DNA from: Ichthyobacteriaceae bacterium | GTDB taxonomy: Bacteria > Bacteroidota > Bacteroidia > Flavobacteriales > JADGDT01 | DNA: 35,659 bases | Assembly: GCA_016744755.1 (NCBI GenBank) | Contig: JADGDT010000024.1 | Span: 1 to 35,659, forward strand | Direction: 5' to 3' | Part shown: positions 15,115-25,800 of the stretch, one piece after another | Position numbering within the stretch: the stretch's first letter is position 1 | How the letters are laid out: each line of letters begins with the position of its first letter | Notes under the pieces: model-generated | Told to the model about the DNA's origin: nothing | What the model saw: only the letters and a program-made list of their open reading frames with translations | The model's database searches: none | Program-made: the position numbers and the translations under genes

Positions 15115-17100
15115 TTGGAACAGGTAAAGAAAAAAATATTAAATAGATTGTATCTAGTAGTAGGTTTACTTCTGGTAGTTTTTGTTGTGATTCTTGGAAC
15201 TGTTTTCAAAATTCAGTTTGTTGAAGGAGACCATTACAGAGCTATTGCTGATAAGCAAACTATAAAACTTCATACCATAAAAGCTAGACGAGGTAATATT
15301 TATACCGAAGATGGAAGCCTTTTAGCAACCTCAGTTACAAAATACGATATTTCTATTGATCCTACAGTAGCTACAAATAAAGTATTCAACGAAAATATTG
15401 ATGCTCTTTCCGATTCTATTTACAGAGTTTTCGGGGCAAAATCAAAATATTATTATGCTGATAAACTAACAGCTTTAAGAAAGAAGGGTAAAAGATATAT
15501 GCGACTCAAAAATAACTTGAGTTATGATGACTATAAGCGTTTCAGAAATTTTCCATTGCTAAATAAAGGGAGATTCAAGGGAGGCATTGTTGTTAGTGAA
15601 AGATTAGTAAGGGAGCACCCATTAGGTAAAGTTGCAGAAAGAACAATTGGAGGAACAAAAGAAATTACTTCTGTTGGGCTCGAAGGTGCTTACTCTAGGT
15701 ATTTAGGAGGAATAGATGGTAGTGTACTAAGTGTAAGACTTCAGAAAAATGCTTGGAAACCACTAGCAGCTAAAAATGAAATTGATCCAAAAGACGGAGC
15801 AGATATTTATTCTACTATAGATGTACATATTCAAGATGTTGCACATTTTGCTTTATTGCGCCAGTTAGAAAAATTTGAAGCCGATCATGGTTCTGTAGTA
15901 GTTATGGAAGTTGAAACCGGTAAGGTTAAGGCAATTGTTAATCTTGCTAGAAACTCAAAAGGAAAATATTACGAAAGATTTAATTACGCAATTTCTGAAG
16001 CAGTAGAGCCAGGATCTACATTTAAATTACCTGTACTAATTGCAGCTTTAGAAGATGGAGTTGTAGATACAAGTCAAGTTGTAGATACAGGAAAAGGTAA
16101 ATTCAAAGTTTACAATCGTACAATTAGAGATTCTCACCACGGCGGTTTCGGAAAAATTTCTTTAGCCGAAGTATTTACAGAATCTTCAAACGTAGGTATG
16201 GCAAAAGTGATTCTAGAAAATTATGTAAAATACCCATCTAAGTTATTAGATAGATTATACTCTATGGGTATTGACAAAAAAGTTAATGTAAGTATTTTAG
16301 GAGAAAAAGCTCCATTTATACCTGTTCCGGGAACTAAAGAATGGTCTGGTTTGAGTTTGCCATGGATGGCTTACGGATATGGGATACACATGACTCCATT
16401 GCAAATTTTGACTTTTTACAATGCCATAGCAAACGATGGTGTGCAGGTGAAACCTTATTTTGTATCAAAAATTAAAGATGAAGATCAGAAGATAAAAACA
16501 GTTCATACACAGGTTATAAATTCTAGAATTTGCTCAGAGGATAATGTCAAAATTGCTCAGGCTTTACTTGAAGATGTTGTAGACCACGGAACAGGAGTAG
16601 GGCTTAAGATGAAGAATTTGAGCATAGCGGGAAAAACAGGTACAACACAAGTAGATTATTGGAAAAATGGAAAAGAAGGAGTTCAGTACAGAGCATCTTT
16701 TGTTGGATATTTCCCTACAGAAAACCCAAAATATTCTGCAATTGTAGTTGTAAACAAGCCTAATAAGAGAAAAGGGTATTACGGAGCACAAGTTGCGGCA
16801 CCTGTTTTCAAAGAAATTGCTGTTAAGATTTATCACGATGGACCAGAGGTTCAAGATAAAAAAGTATTACTAGAAAATCCTGAACTACTAAGGGATATAA
16901 ATAACAGTAAAACAGCAAGTGTATCGCGTAAAGGTTTAATGCCAAACGTAAAAGGTGTACCTGCAAGAGATGCTATTTATTTACTAGAAAACATGGGGTT
17001 AAAAGTAACTATGTCTGGCTCAGGAGTAGTTAGGAAGCAATCTATAGCTCCAGGAAGAAGAGTAAAGAAGAACAACAAAGTTAATTTAGTATTGATGTAA
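15115..17100 (+). CDS. ftsI: Septal peptidoglycan transpeptidase FtsI (PBP3-type) with C-terminal PASTA domain
   Basis: A 661-residue class B penicillin-binding protein that cross-links septal peptidoglycan with FtsW. One N-terminal membrane anchor (about residues 10-32), a pedestal domain (ARRGNIYTEDGSLLATSV) and the transpeptidase domain follow. Its catalytic motifs are STFK (nucleophile Ser301), SSN (357-359) and KTGT (507-510). The C-terminus (about 605-661: LMPNVKGVPARDAIYLLENM and onwards) is a single PASTA domain, unlike E. coli FtsI and like Bacteroidota and Gram-positive relatives. The start is TTG at 15115, 1 bp after the ftsL stop. No ATG lies nearby, so a weak start may tune its level. 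Its stop overlaps the murE ATG by one base. Confidence 0.95.
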   Translation: MEQVKKKILNRLYLVVGLLLVVFVVILGTVFKIQFVEGDHYRAIADKQTIKLHTIKARRGNIYTEDGSLLATSVTKYDISIDPTVATNKVFNENIDALSDSIYRVFGAKSKYYYADKLTALRKKGKRYMRLKNNLSYDDYKRFRNFPLLNKGRFKGGIVVSERLVREHPLGKVAERTIGGTKEITSVGLEGAYSRYLGGIDGSVLSVRLQKNAWKPLAAKNEIDPKDGADIYSTIDVHIQDVAHFALLRQLEKFEADHGSVVVMEVETGKVKAIVNLARNSKGKYYERFNYAISEAVEPGSTFKLPVLIAALEDGVVDTSQVVDTGKGKFKVYNRTIRDSHHGGFGKISLAEVFTESSNVGMAKVILENYVKYPSKLLDRLYSMGIDKKVNVSILGEKAPFIPVPGTKEWSGLSLPWMAYGYGIHMTPLQILTFYNAIANDGVQVKPYFVSKIKDEDQKIKTVHTQVINSRICSEDNVKIAQALLEDVVDHGTGVGLKMKNLSIAGKTGTTQVDYWKNGKEGVQYRASFVGYFPTENPKYSAIVVVNKPNKRKGYYGAQVAAPVFKEIAVKIYHDGPEVQDKKVLLENPELLRDINNSKTASVSRKGLMPNVKGVPARDAIYLLENMGLKVTMSGSGVVRKQSIAPGRRVKKNNKVNLVLM

Positions 17101-18575
17101 TGGAAATGAAGCTGAAAGACATACTAAAAAATATAAAAACTTTAAGTCAGGTTGGAGATGATACTGTTGAGGTCTCATCCATTGAATTTGATTCAAGGAA
17201 AGTAACGAAAGGAAGTGTTTTTGTAGCAATCAACGGCGTTGCTGTAGATGGTCATAAATATATTTATAAAGCAATTGAGTTAGGAGCTAGCGCAATAGTT
17301 TATCAGAATAAAGAGGCAGTTGAAAATTTCAATGATGCAGATGTTTCTTTTGTACAAGTTGATGACTCAAAAGAAGCACTAGGATTAATGGCTTCTAATT
17401 TTTACGATAATCCTTCGTCAAAACTAAAACTTGTAGGAGTAACTGGTACAAATGGTAAAACTACTATTGCTACTCAATTGTACACTTTGTTTGGGTTGCT
17501 TGGATATAAAACAGGATTGTTTTCAACTATAAAAATAATGGCTGGCGAAGAGGAAATTGTTTCTACTCATACAACTCCAGACCCTGTAACACTTAATAAA
17601 TATTTGAATCAAATGCTTGATTCTGGTGTTACACATTGTTTTATGGAAGTTAGTTCTCATGGAGTTGATCAGCGTAGAATTGCTGGATTAGAATTTACAG
17701 GAGGAGCTTTCACAAACATAACCCGCGACCATTTAGATTATCACAATACTTTCAGAGAGTATTTAAATGTAAAGAAGAGATTCTTTGATGAATTACCAAA
17801 ATTAGCATTTGCTATTTCTAATAGTGATGATAAAAATGGTTTTGTGATGTTGCAAAATACAAAAGCCACAAAGTTGACTTACTCAATGAAATCTGTAAGT
17901 GATTATAAAGTTAAACTTATTGAAAGTCATTTCAATGGAATGCTTCTTAAGATTGCAGATAAAGAGATTTGGACAAAACTGATAGGAAAATTCAATGCAT
18001 ATAATTTACTAGCAATTTATGCAGTTGCTATTGAGCTAGGAGAGGATACTGATGAGGTTCTTACGGCAATTAGTAAACTAGAAAATGTTACTGGCAGATT
18101 CGATCATTTCTTGTCAAGTACAGGTGTGATTACGGTTATAGATTACGCTCACACTCCCGATGCACTAAAAAATGTATTGGAAACAATTAACGACATCCGT
18201 ACAGGAAACGAAAAGTTGATAACAGTAGTTGGTTGTGGAGGCGATAGAGATAAAGGTAAACGCCCAGAAATGGCAAGGATTTCTTGCGAGTTGTCTAACA
18301 AAGTTGTTTTGACTTCTGACAACCCACGAACAGAAAAACCAGAAGATATTATTGCCGATATGGAAGCTGGTGTTCCGGGAGAGTATTATAACAAAACTGT
18401 TTCTATTACCGATAGAGAGCAAGGAATAAAATCAGCGTGCCAAGAAGCAAATGCAGGAGATATTATTCTAATTGCAGGTAAAGGACACGAAACATACCAA
18501 GATGTGATGGGAGTAAAACACGATTTTGATGATTTCGAAAAAGCTAAAACAATACTAACCTTACTAAAAAAGTAG
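17100..18575 (+). CDS. murE: UDP-MurNAc-tripeptide ligase MurE (meso-DAP-type)
   Basis: A 491-residue cytoplasmic Mur ligase that adds the third stem-peptide residue to UDP-MurNAc-L-Ala-D-Glu. The N-terminal uridine-binding domain ([20 protein letters not shown]) precedes the ATP-binding P-loop GTNGKTT (residues 116-122), HTTPDPVTL, and [13 protein letters not shown]. The DNPR motif (407-410) is the signature for meso-diaminopimelate rather than lysine, so this organism should have meso-DAP peptidoglycan. The ATG overlaps the ftsI stop by one base (TAATG), a coupled start; a second ATG follows two codons later. MraY begins 1 bp after its stop. Confidence 0.96.
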   Translation: MEMKLKDILKNIKTLSQVGDDTVEVSSIEFDSRKVTKGSVFVAINGVAVDGHKYIYKAIELGASAIVYQNKEAVENFNDADVSFVQVDDSKEALGLMASNFYDNPSSKLKLVGVTGTNGKTTIATQLYTLFGLLGYKTGLFSTIKIMAGEEEIVSTHTTPDPVTLNKYLNQMLDSGVTHCFMEVSSHGVDQRRIAGLEFTGGAFTNITRDHLDYHNTFREYLNVKKRFFDELPKLAFAISNSDDKNGFVMLQNTKATKLTYSMKSVSDYKVKLIESHFNGMLLKIADKEIWTKLIGKFNAYNLLAIYAVAIELGEDTDEVLTAISKLENVTGRFDHFLSSTGVITVIDYAHTPDALKNVLETINDIRTGNEKLITVVGCGGDRDKGKRPEMARISCELSNKVVLTSDNPRTEKPEDIIADMEAGVPGEYYNKTVSITDREQGIKSACQEANAGDIILIAGKGHETYQDVMGVKHDFDDFEKAKTILTLLKK

Positions 18576-18576
18576 C

Positions 18577-19815
18577 ATGTTATATTATTTATTTAATTAT
18601 TTGAATGGACTGTTTGATTTACCTGGAGCAGGTATGGTCAATTCTATCTCTTTCCGTGCAGCAATGGCGATTATATTTTCTTTGATAATAGCTACACTTT
18701 ACGGTAAGAAAATAATTTTATACATACAGGCAAAGCAAGTTGGCGAAACTGTTAGAGACCTTGGTCTTGAAGGTCAGAACCAAAAAGCAGGTACACCTAC
18801 AATGGGAGGAGTAATAATAATCCTTGCTACAGTTCTGCCAGTTCTACTTTTTGCGAAACTCGAAAATATTTATGTTATCCTTTTATTGATAACTACTTTC
18901 TGGATGGGAACAATTGGGTTCATAGATGATTACATTAAAGTATTTAAAAAAGATAAAGAAGGTTTAAAAGGAAGATTCAAAATAGTAGGTCAGGTAGTAT
19001 TGGGATTAATAGTTGGAGGAATGTTATATTTTAATGAAGATGTAACTATTAAAGAAAAAGTCCAATATTCTACAGAGCAATTATCAGAATTTAAAGCTCA
19101 AGGTATTACACCACCTATTTTTAAAGAAGAACATAAATCGCTTAAAACAACTATCCCTTTTGTAAAAGGAAATGAGTTTAGTTATAAAAGTTTGATTTCT
19201 TGGATGGGAGATGGAGCTGAAGATTATGCTTGGTTAATTTTTATACCAATTGTTATTTTCATTATCACAGCAGTTTCAAACGGGGCAAATCTAACAGACG
19301 GAATAGATGGACTTGCAGCAGGATCATCGGCAATAATGGGAATCACTCTCGCAATTTTAGCATGGGTATCAGGTAATATTATTTTTGCTGATTATCTCAA
19401 TATCATGTACATACCACATTCAGGTGAAATCACAATTTTTATTGCGGCATTTATAGGAGCATTGGTTGGTTTTTTGTGGTTCAACGCTTATCCAGCTCAA
19501 GTTTTTATGGGCGATACAGGTAGTTTAACTATTGGAGGAATTATTGCAGTTATTGCAATTATAATTCGTAAAGAAATGTTGATACCAATTATTAGCGGTG
19601 TTTTCTTAGCAGAGAATCTATCAGTAGTAATTCAGGTGGCTTATTTCAAATACACAAAAAACAAATATGGAGAAGGTAAACGAGTGTTTTTAATGGCACC
19701 ATTACACCATCATTATCAGAAAAAAAATTATCACGAAAGTAAAATAGTCATACGTTTTTGGATTATAGGAATTATGCTAGCAGTAGTATCTGTAGTTACC
19801 TTAAAGGTAAGGTAG
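18577..19815 (+). CDS. mraY: Phospho-MurNAc-pentapeptide translocase MraY
   Basis: A 412-residue polytopic inner-membrane enzyme that transfers phospho-MurNAc-pentapeptide to undecaprenyl phosphate, giving lipid I. Conserved blocks are [32 protein letters not shown] (in parts [18 protein letters not shown]), [23 protein letters not shown] and the cytoplasmic [12 protein letters not shown]. It is about 50 residues longer than E. coli MraY because of a polar insert (about residues 155-210) between two membrane segments, which I recall as typical of Bacteroidota MraY. It is followed by 170 bp of repeat-bearing non-coding DNA before murD, the only sizeable break in the cluster. Confidence 0.97.
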   Translation: MLYYLFNYLNGLFDLPGAGMVNSISFRAAMAIIFSLIIATLYGKKIILYIQAKQVGETVRDLGLEGQNQKAGTPTMGGVIIILATVLPVLLFAKLENIYVILLLITTFWMGTIGFIDDYIKVFKKDKEGLKGRFKIVGQVVLGLIVGGMLYFNEDVTIKEKVQYSTEQLSEFKAQGITPPIFKEEHKSLKTTIPFVKGNEFSYKSLISWMGDGAEDYAWLIFIPIVIFIITAVSNGANLTDGIDGLAAGSSAIMGITLAILAWVSGNIIFADYLNIMYIPHSGEITIFIAAFIGALVGFLWFNAYPAQVFMGDTGSLTIGGIIAVIAIIIRKEMLIPIISGVFLAENLSVVIQVAYFKYTKNKYGEGKRVFLMAPLHHHYQKKNYHESKIVIRFWIIGIMLAVVSVVTLKVR

Positions 19816-19897
19816 TGGATTCCTAGTTTGACCTAGTAGAGTGCGAAGACAATATGAGAGTCAGTTTTTTAATGTAAATGTTGAATTTAAAAATAAC

Positions 19898-19939
19898 AAA
19901 GCTAAAAGCCACAGTCCAATAGCTATAGGCAAATACTTA
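19898..19939 (+). repeat. Degenerate heptad repeat (AAAGCYA type) between mraY and murD
   Basis: Six consecutive 7-bp units: AAAGCTA, AAAGCCA, CAGTCCA, ATAGCTA, TAGGCAA, ATACTTA. The first two are clear and the rest decay. The same unit type occurs at 35514-35562. It is followed at once by a GAGCGGAGCCGAAGG hairpin. Confidence 0.5.
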
Positions 19940-19944
19940 TAAGG

Positions 19945-19966
19945 TTCCTGAGCGGAGCCGAAGGAA
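19945..19966 (+). repeat. REP-like hairpin (TTCCTGAGCGGAGCCGAAGGAA)
   Basis: TTCCT (19945-19949) and AGGAA (19962-19966) bracket a core of GAGCGGAGCCGA. The CCTGAGCGGAG-CGAAGG type of sequence recurs as a dispersed intergenic palindrome in several bacterial groups, from memory. It lies 19 bp upstream of the murD ATG and inside the presumed dcw transcript. Confidence 0.55.
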
Positions 19967-19985
19967 TTAAAACAAATAGAAAAAA

Positions 19986-21338
19986 ATGAATAAAAACATT
20001 TCCATACTAGGAGCAGGCGAAAGCGGAGTTGGTGCAGCTATTTTAGCTCAGAAACTTGGCTACGGAGTTTTTGTTTCTGATATGGGAACTATTAAAAATA
20101 AGTACCTAGAAGAGTTAAAAGAAAATAGTATAAATTTTGAACAAGGAAAACACAGCGAAGAAATTATTCTAGCAAGTGATGTTGTTATAAAAAGCCCTGG
20201 AATTCCAGATACGGTCCCTTTAATTATTGAATTGAACAGAAAAGGAGTTGAGGTTATTTCAGAAATTGAATTTGCTTCGCGATATACCGATGCCAAAATT
20301 ATAGCTATTACTGGAGCAAATGGTAAGACTACAACAGCAATGTTGACTTATTCTATTTTTAAAGATGCTGATTACAACGTTGGCTTAGCAGGAAATATAG
20401 GTAAGAGCTTTGCTAGACAAGTAGCAAGAGAAGATTACGATTACTATGTTTTGGAATTAAGTAGTTTCCAGTTAGATGGAATTAATACTTTCAAACCACA
20501 CATAGCTATTTTACTAAACATCACACCAGATCATTTAGATAGGTATGATTATAAGTTTGAAAACTATAGAGATTCAAAGCTGAGAATTGCAATGAATCAA
20601 ACAGAAGAAGATTACCTAATTTACGATGCAAACGATGAAGGTAATTTGTCAGGATTAGAAAACAATCCTATAAAATCGATTAGAGTTCCTTACGGTGAAA
20701 ATATCATCGAACAAGGGAAAAAAATATACGGAGAATTGAACGAAAAGACTATCGAAATGAGATTTGAAAACGAAACAACAACAATGACTATACAGGATTT
20801 GGCTCTGCAAGGAAACCACAATGTGAGAAATTCTATGGCAGGAGGTATGGCTGCAAAGTTATTGGGTGTACATAACAAAAATATAAGAAATGCCCTTTCT
20901 AATTTTGAAGCTGTAGAACACAGATTAGAAAATGTGGCTCGATTCGAAGGAATCAATTTCATTAATGATTCTAAAGCAACAAATGTTAATGCAACGTTTC
21001 ACGCTTTAAACTCAATGAAGAAAACTACAGTTTGGATAGTTGGCGGTGTAGATAAAGGAAATGACTATTCTGACCTACTTCAATTTGTTAGAGGGAAGGT
21101 AAGAGCTATAGTTTGCTTGGGAGTAAATAATTCTAAAATACTTAATGTATTTGAAAATGAGGTAGATGTAATTACCGAAACACAATCAATGCAAGATGCT
21201 GTAAATACAGCGTATACACTTGCTAAAAATGGTGATAATGTATTACTTTCGCCGGCTTGTGCAAGTTTCGATTTATTCGAAAGTTACGAGGATAGAGGTA
21301 GTCAATTCAAACAAGAAATAAATAAGTTAACGAAGTAG
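19986..21338 (+). CDS. murD: UDP-MurNAc-L-alanine:D-glutamate ligase MurD
   Basis: A 450-residue cytoplasmic Mur ligase that adds D-Glu to UDP-MurNAc-L-Ala. The N-terminal Rossmann-like domain starts ISILGAGESGVGAAILAQKL. The P-loop is GANGKTT (residues 110-116). Other family blocks are LELSSFQLDG, NITPDHLDRYD, GNHNVRNSMA, EHRLENVARFEGINFINDSKATN (in parts EHRLENVA, FINDSKATN) and LLSPACASFDLFESYEDRG (in parts LLSPACASFD, YEDRG). Length is normal. It follows a 170-bp repeat-bearing spacer. FtsW follows after 49 bp. Confidence 0.97.
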   Translation: MNKNISILGAGESGVGAAILAQKLGYGVFVSDMGTIKNKYLEELKENSINFEQGKHSEEIILASDVVIKSPGIPDTVPLIIELNRKGVEVISEIEFASRYTDAKIIAITGANGKTTTAMLTYSIFKDADYNVGLAGNIGKSFARQVAREDYDYYVLELSSFQLDGINTFKPHIAILLNITPDHLDRYDYKFENYRDSKLRIAMNQTEEDYLIYDANDEGNLSGLENNPIKSIRVPYGENIIEQGKKIYGELNEKTIEMRFENETTTMTIQDLALQGNHNVRNSMAGGMAAKLLGVHNKNIRNALSNFEAVEHRLENVARFEGINFINDSKATNVNATFHALNSMKKTTVWIVGGVDKGNDYSDLLQFVRGKVRAIVCLGVNNSKILNVFENEVDVITETQSMQDAVNTAYTLAKNGDNVLLSPACASFDLFESYEDRGSQFKQEINKLTK

Positions 21339-21387
21339 AAAAGGTTTAAGTCAAAGGCAAATAAATCAGCCTAATGCAAAATTAAGT

Positions 21388-22641
21388 ATGAAAGAATTTT
21401 TACAAAATTTAAAGGGAGATAAAGTAATCTGGGGCATCGTTTTTGTTATGGCGATTACTTCGGTTGTTATTGTCTACAGTGCTATCAGTAATCTAGCTTG
21501 GCGTTCGTCAGATGGTGGTAGTGTTTTTATTTTGTTATTTAAACATTCAATATTTTTAGTTTTAGGTTTGGCAACAATGTATGGAGCTTATAAAATTCCA
21601 TACAAATTCTTTTCATCACTGTCTGCATTAATGATTCCAATAGTAGTTGTATTGTTACTATTTACACTAATGCAAGGCAAACAGATTTCAGGAGCTAACG
21701 CAAGTAGATGGATACAGATACCGTATGTTGGAATGGGTATTCAAACCTCTACTATTGCCTCAATTATTTTGTTTACATACGTTGCAAGGTACTTGGCAAA
21801 GATTCAAGATAAAGTAGTAAAATTTAAAGATACATTATTGCCATTATGGTTACCTGTTATTACTATTGCAGGGTTAATATTACCAGCCAATTTTTCTACA
21901 GCAGCATTGTTAGTGCTTAATGTTGGAGTTATACTTCTAGTTGGAAGATACCCTATTAAACATTTAGCAGTAATGGTTTTGGTTGGGTCTATTACTTTAT
22001 CATCTTTTGTAGGTTTAGCAGTTAATTATCCTGATGCATTCCCTAATCGGGTTCATACATGGGCTAGTCGTTTAGGTTACGAAATAAGCAAAGAGGAAGG
22101 ACTTACAAAGTTGCCAGAAAATAAGAAAGAACAATATCAAGTAGAATCAGCAAAAATAGCTGTGGCTATTGGAGGAGTATTCGGACAAGGCCCTGGTAAA
22201 AGTGTTCAGAAAAATCACTTACCACAGTCTTCTTCAGATTTTATTTTCGCAATAATTATAGAAGAATTTGGTTTTATTGGAGCATTAGGACTAATAGTTC
22301 TTTATGTATTTTTCCTTGTTAGAGTAGTAATAGTATCGGGTAAAGCCCCAACAATATTTGGTTCCTTGCTGGTTTTAGCATTAGGAATACCAATAATTTT
22401 ACAAGCATTGGTAAACATGGCTGTAGCTGTTGGATTATTCCCTGTTACTGGTCAACCTTTACCTTTCATTAGTAGTGGAGGTACATCTATTTGGATGGTA
22501 GGTTTTGCTATAGGAATGATTTTAAGTGTGAGTAGAGAAACACAAGAGTTAGAAGAAAAAGAAGCCCTAGGGTTAAATAATATTGAGAAAGAAGAAAATA
22601 CTAACGAATTAATTGGAGCAGAGCTTGAAGAAGTCATATAA
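21388..22641 (+). CDS. ftsW: Septal peptidoglycan glycosyltransferase FtsW (SEDS family)
   Basis: A 417-residue inner-membrane SEDS polymerase that links lipid II disaccharides into septal glycan, paired with FtsI. About ten membrane segments are visible. Family signatures are [64 protein letters not shown] (in parts [29 protein letters not shown]) and [12 protein letters not shown]. The acidic C-terminal tail ([20 protein letters not shown]) is cytoplasmic. Its 3' end overlaps the predicted murG start by 29 bp. Confidence 0.96.
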   Translation: MKEFLQNLKGDKVIWGIVFVMAITSVVIVYSAISNLAWRSSDGGSVFILLFKHSIFLVLGLATMYGAYKIPYKFFSSLSALMIPIVVVLLLFTLMQGKQISGANASRWIQIPYVGMGIQTSTIASIILFTYVARYLAKIQDKVVKFKDTLLPLWLPVITIAGLILPANFSTAALLVLNVGVILLVGRYPIKHLAVMVLVGSITLSSFVGLAVNYPDAFPNRVHTWASRLGYEISKEEGLTKLPENKKEQYQVESAKIAVAIGGVFGQGPGKSVQKNHLPQSSSDFIFAIIIEEFGFIGALGLIVLYVFFLVRVVIVSGKAPTIFGSLLVLALGIPIILQALVNMAVAVGLFPVTGQPLPFISSGGTSIWMVGFAIGMILSVSRETQELEEKEALGLNNIEKEENTNELIGAELEEVI

Positions 22642-23728
22642 CATAATGTTGAGTGGTGGCGGTACTGGAGGACATATCTATCCTGCTGTTTCTATTGCTA
22701 ACGAATTAAAATTGCGATATCCAGATTCGAAGTTTTTATTTGTTGGTTCGAAAGACAGAATGGAGATGGAGAAAGTGCCACAAGCAGGGTACGAAATTAA
22801 AGGTCTTTGGATTTCGGGAATTCAGCGTAAGTTGACTTTAGATAATCTTTCGTTTCCTTTTAAATTGATGTCTAGTTTGTTTAATTCATGGAAATTAATT
22901 CGTGGATTTAAGCCTGATGTGGTTATTGGCACGGGTGGTTTCGCAAGTGGGCCATTGCTTTATATGGCTACTAAAAAAGGGATTCCAACACTTATTCAAG
23001 AACAGAATTCTTATCCAGGAATTACCAATAAGTTGTTGTCGAAATCTGTAAATAAAATTTGTACTGCTTTCGAAGGTTTAGAAAGATTTTTTCCAAAGAA
23101 TAAAATAGTTCTTACGGGAAATCCTATTCGCCAAGATTTAACTGAAAGTAAAGTTAGTAAACAAGAAGCGTCAACTCATTTTGATTTGAGAGCCGAAAAG
23201 AAAACTATTTTAGTACTTGGTGGAAGTTTAGGGGCAAGAGCAGTTAATGCTCAGGTATCAAAAATATTGAGTTGGGTAAAAGAGAATAATTATCAACTTA
23301 TTTGGCAAACAGGAAAATTGTATATCGATGATTACAAGCATCTACAAGAAGAAATGAATTACGATGGCATCAAAATTCAAGCTTTCTTAAATAGGATGGA
23401 TATGGCTTATGCAATGGCCGATGTAATTTTAACAAGATCGGGAGCTGGTACAATCTCAGAATTGTGCGTTGTGGGTAAACCTACAATCTTTGTTCCATCG
23501 CCAAATGTTGCAGAGGATCATCAGACTTTTAATGCTAAGGCACTTTCTAGTAAAGATGCAGCAGTTTTAATTCCCGAAAAGAACATGGAAGAAGAGCTAA
23601 TACCTAGCTTAGAGAAAATATTGAGAGATGAAGAATTAATAAAAAATTTATCAGAAAATATAAATAAGCTGGCTTTGCCAAATGCTTCTAAAGATATTGT
23701 TAACGAAGTAGAATTATTGTTGAAGTAA
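22613..23728 (+). CDS. murG: UDP-GlcNAc:lipid I N-acetylglucosaminyltransferase MurG
   Basis: A 371-residue peripheral GT28 glycosyltransferase that converts lipid I to lipid II. The N-terminal glycine-rich loop is [67 protein letters not shown] and the acceptor/UDP-binding [12 protein letters not shown] are all typical. ATG 22613 overlaps ftsW by 29 bp. An in-frame TTG at 22625 would give a start closer to homologs (LKKSYNI), so the true start is uncertain by a few codons. The stop abuts murC. Confidence 0.96.
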   Translation: MEQSLKKSYNIMLSGGGTGGHIYPAVSIANELKLRYPDSKFLFVGSKDRMEMEKVPQAGYEIKGLWISGIQRKLTLDNLSFPFKLMSSLFNSWKLIRGFKPDVVIGTGGFASGPLLYMATKKGIPTLIQEQNSYPGITNKLLSKSVNKICTAFEGLERFFPKNKIVLTGNPIRQDLTESKVSKQEASTHFDLRAEKKTILVLGGSLGARAVNAQVSKILSWVKENNYQLIWQTGKLYIDDYKHLQEEMNYDGIKIQAFLNRMDMAYAMADVILTRSGAGTISELCVVGKPTIFVPSPNVAEDHQTFNAKALSSKDAAVLIPEKNMEEELIPSLEKILRDEELIKNLSENINKLALPNASKDIVNEVELLLK

Positions 23729-25066
23729 ATGGAGTTGAACAAAATACATAACGTTTATTTTGTAGGTATCGGTGGTATCGGGATGAGTGCACTTGCTAAA
23801 TTTTTTATAGCAAAAGGTGCATCAGTTTCGGGCTACGATAAAACTCCAAGCGCTGTAACCGATAGCCTTTTGAAATTGGGAGTAGAAATTATTTTCAAAG
23901 AGGATAAATCAGCAATAGTTAGTGAAGTTGAAAATGATAAAAATACTCTTGTAGTTTACACACCAGCAATTCCATCAGAAAATAATATTCTTAATTTTTT
24001 TAAGGATAATTCTTATAAGATGATGAAAAGATCGGAAGTATTAGGTGTTATTTCACGTGGTTCTTTCTGTCTTGCTGTTGCAGGTACTCACGGAAAAACA
24101 ACTACATCTGCATTACTTGGTCATATTATGTCCGAATCTAAAACAGGAGCTAGTGCATTTGTTGGTGGAGTAATGACAGGGTATAACTCTAATCTTATCC
24201 TTGGCAATGAGAATGTGATGGTTGTAGAGGCCGATGAGTACGATAGAAGTTTCATGCAATTATCTCCAAATATTGCTTGTATTACATCTACCGATGCCGA
24301 TCATTTAGATATTTATGGCGATTCTAGTATTCTTGAAAAAGCATTTATAGATTTTGCTCAGTTATTACCAACAGATGGGATTTTGATTACTAAAGCTGAG
24401 TTAGAAATTTCAGAAGGACTTAAGTATTCAATCAATCAACCTTGCGATTTTTACGCAAAGGATATTACTGTTAAAGATGGTAAGTTTCATTTTAGTATTC
24501 TTACAGGTAGGGGAGATATTTATTTAGATGTAAAAAGTAATTTACCTGGAAGATATAATATAGAAAATACTTTAGCCGCTTTTGCAATGGCTCATCAATA
24601 TGGTTTGCCAGGAGAAGAAATAGTAAGGGCAATAGATAATTTCGAAGGCATTTACAGAAGATTTAACATGTTTGATTTTGGGTATAAAGTAATTGTAGAC
24701 GATTACGCTCATCATCCATCAGAAGTAGAAGTTGCTTTAGAAGCAGCAAGAGAATTGTTTACTAGTAAAAAGATTGCTGTTGTTTTTCAACCTCATTTGT
24801 ACAGTCGTACTAGAGATTTTGAAAATGAATTTGCTGAGGTTTTATCAAAGTTTGACGAAGTTAATTTACTAGATATTTATCCGGCTAGGGAACTTCCAAT
24901 TTCGGGAGTAACAAGTTTATCCTTATTAGATAAAATTAATAATAAGAGTAAAAAACTGATTGCAAAAGAAGAAATAAGATCAGTATTAAAAAATAGCAAC
25001 TGCGATGTTGTGATGATGCTAGGAGCAGGAGACATAAGTGTAGAAATTGAAAAATTAAAAAAATAG
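23729..25066 (+). CDS. murC: UDP-N-acetylmuramate:L-alanine ligase MurC
   Basis: A 445-residue cytoplasmic ligase that adds L-Ala to UDP-MurNAc, the first stem-peptide step. The N-terminal dinucleotide-like fold reads YFVGIGGIGMSALAKFF. The P-loop is GTHGKTT (residues 119-125). VVEADEYDRSFMQLSP, TSTDADHLDIYGD, GIYRRFNMFD, VIVDDYAHHPSEVE and FQPHLYSRTRDF are family hallmarks. The ATG starts immediately after the murG stop. The ftsQ start follows 2 bp after its own stop. Confidence 0.97.
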   Translation: MELNKIHNVYFVGIGGIGMSALAKFFIAKGASVSGYDKTPSAVTDSLLKLGVEIIFKEDKSAIVSEVENDKNTLVVYTPAIPSENNILNFFKDNSYKMMKRSEVLGVISRGSFCLAVAGTHGKTTTSALLGHIMSESKTGASAFVGGVMTGYNSNLILGNENVMVVEADEYDRSFMQLSPNIACITSTDADHLDIYGDSSILEKAFIDFAQLLPTDGILITKAELEISEGLKYSINQPCDFYAKDITVKDGKFHFSILTGRGDIYLDVKSNLPGRYNIENTLAAFAMAHQYGLPGEEIVRAIDNFEGIYRRFNMFDFGYKVIVDDYAHHPSEVEVALEAARELFTSKKIAVVFQPHLYSRTRDFENEFAEVLSKFDEVNLLDIYPARELPISGVTSLSLLDKINNKSKKLIAKEEIRSVLKNSNCDVVMMLGAGDISVEIEKLKK

Positions 25067-25068
25067 CA

Positions 25069-25797
25069 GTGTTAAAAAAATGGTTAACATATTCTCTTTA
25101 CGTTATCGCAATTGTTGCGGTTGGAGTATTGATGGGTTTTGCTGATGCACGACACGCTAATAAAACTATTTCTGGTTTGAATATTTCTGTAGTAGATTTC
25201 GATACTTTGAAATTTGTAAACGAAGAAATGGTAAGTAAGGTTGTAAGGTCTACTTATGACAGTCTTGAGCATAAGAGTAAAAATGCTGTTGATATTTCGT
25301 TGCTAGAGAAAAAAATTCAGAAAATGAGTTCCGTTGCCAATGCTGAGGTATTTGTAGATATAGAAAATAAATTATCGGTAAAAGTAGAGCAACGTAATCC
25401 AGTAGGTAGAATAATTTCATCTGACTATAATTGTTATTTAGATGTAAATGGTAATAAAATGTCTTTGTCGCCAATGTACACTGCAAATGTTATGTTGATT
25501 GATGGAGAAGTGAATAAAAATAATTTGAATGAAATATATGCTCTGATTACTTACGTTAGAAATAACGAAGTTTTGAAGGCACAATTAGTGAGTATAAGTG
25601 TTGATAAGAATAACGAGTACAGTTTCAGAACCAGAAAAGGAAATCAGGTTATTGAATTTGGAAAGGCAGAAAATATTGAACAAAAATTTGATAAATTATT
25701 AATTTATTATCGCAAAACAGTGTCTGACTTTGGTTGGAGGCGATATAGAAAAATTAATTTAAAATTTGCAAACCAAGTAGTTTGTACCAAAAGATAG
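25069..25797 (+). CDS. ftsQ: FtsQ-type cell division protein
   Basis: A 242-residue bitopic protein: membrane anchor near residues 7-25 (YSLYVIAIVAVGVLMGF), then a periplasmic part with weak POTRA-like and FtsQ-like features (NAEVFVDIENKLSVKVEQRNPVGRII in parts: NAEVFVDIENKLSV, VEQRNPVGRI). It starts with GTG at 25069, 2 bp after the murC stop. Conservation is low, as for FtsQ generally. The assignment leans on topology and on position between murC and ftsA. In the divisome FtsQ recruits FtsL and FtsB. Confidence 0.85.
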   Translation: MLKKWLTYSLYVIAIVAVGVLMGFADARHANKTISGLNISVVDFDTLKFVNEEMVSKVVRSTYDSLEHKSKNAVDISLLEKKIQKMSSVANAEVFVDIENKLSVKVEQRNPVGRIISSDYNCYLDVNGNKMSLSPMYTANVMLIDGEVNKNNLNEIYALITYVRNNEVLKAQLVSISVDKNNEYSFRTRKGNQVIEFGKAENIEQKFDKLLIYYRKTVSDFGWRRYRKINLKFANQVVCTKR

Positions 25798-25800
25798 ATT

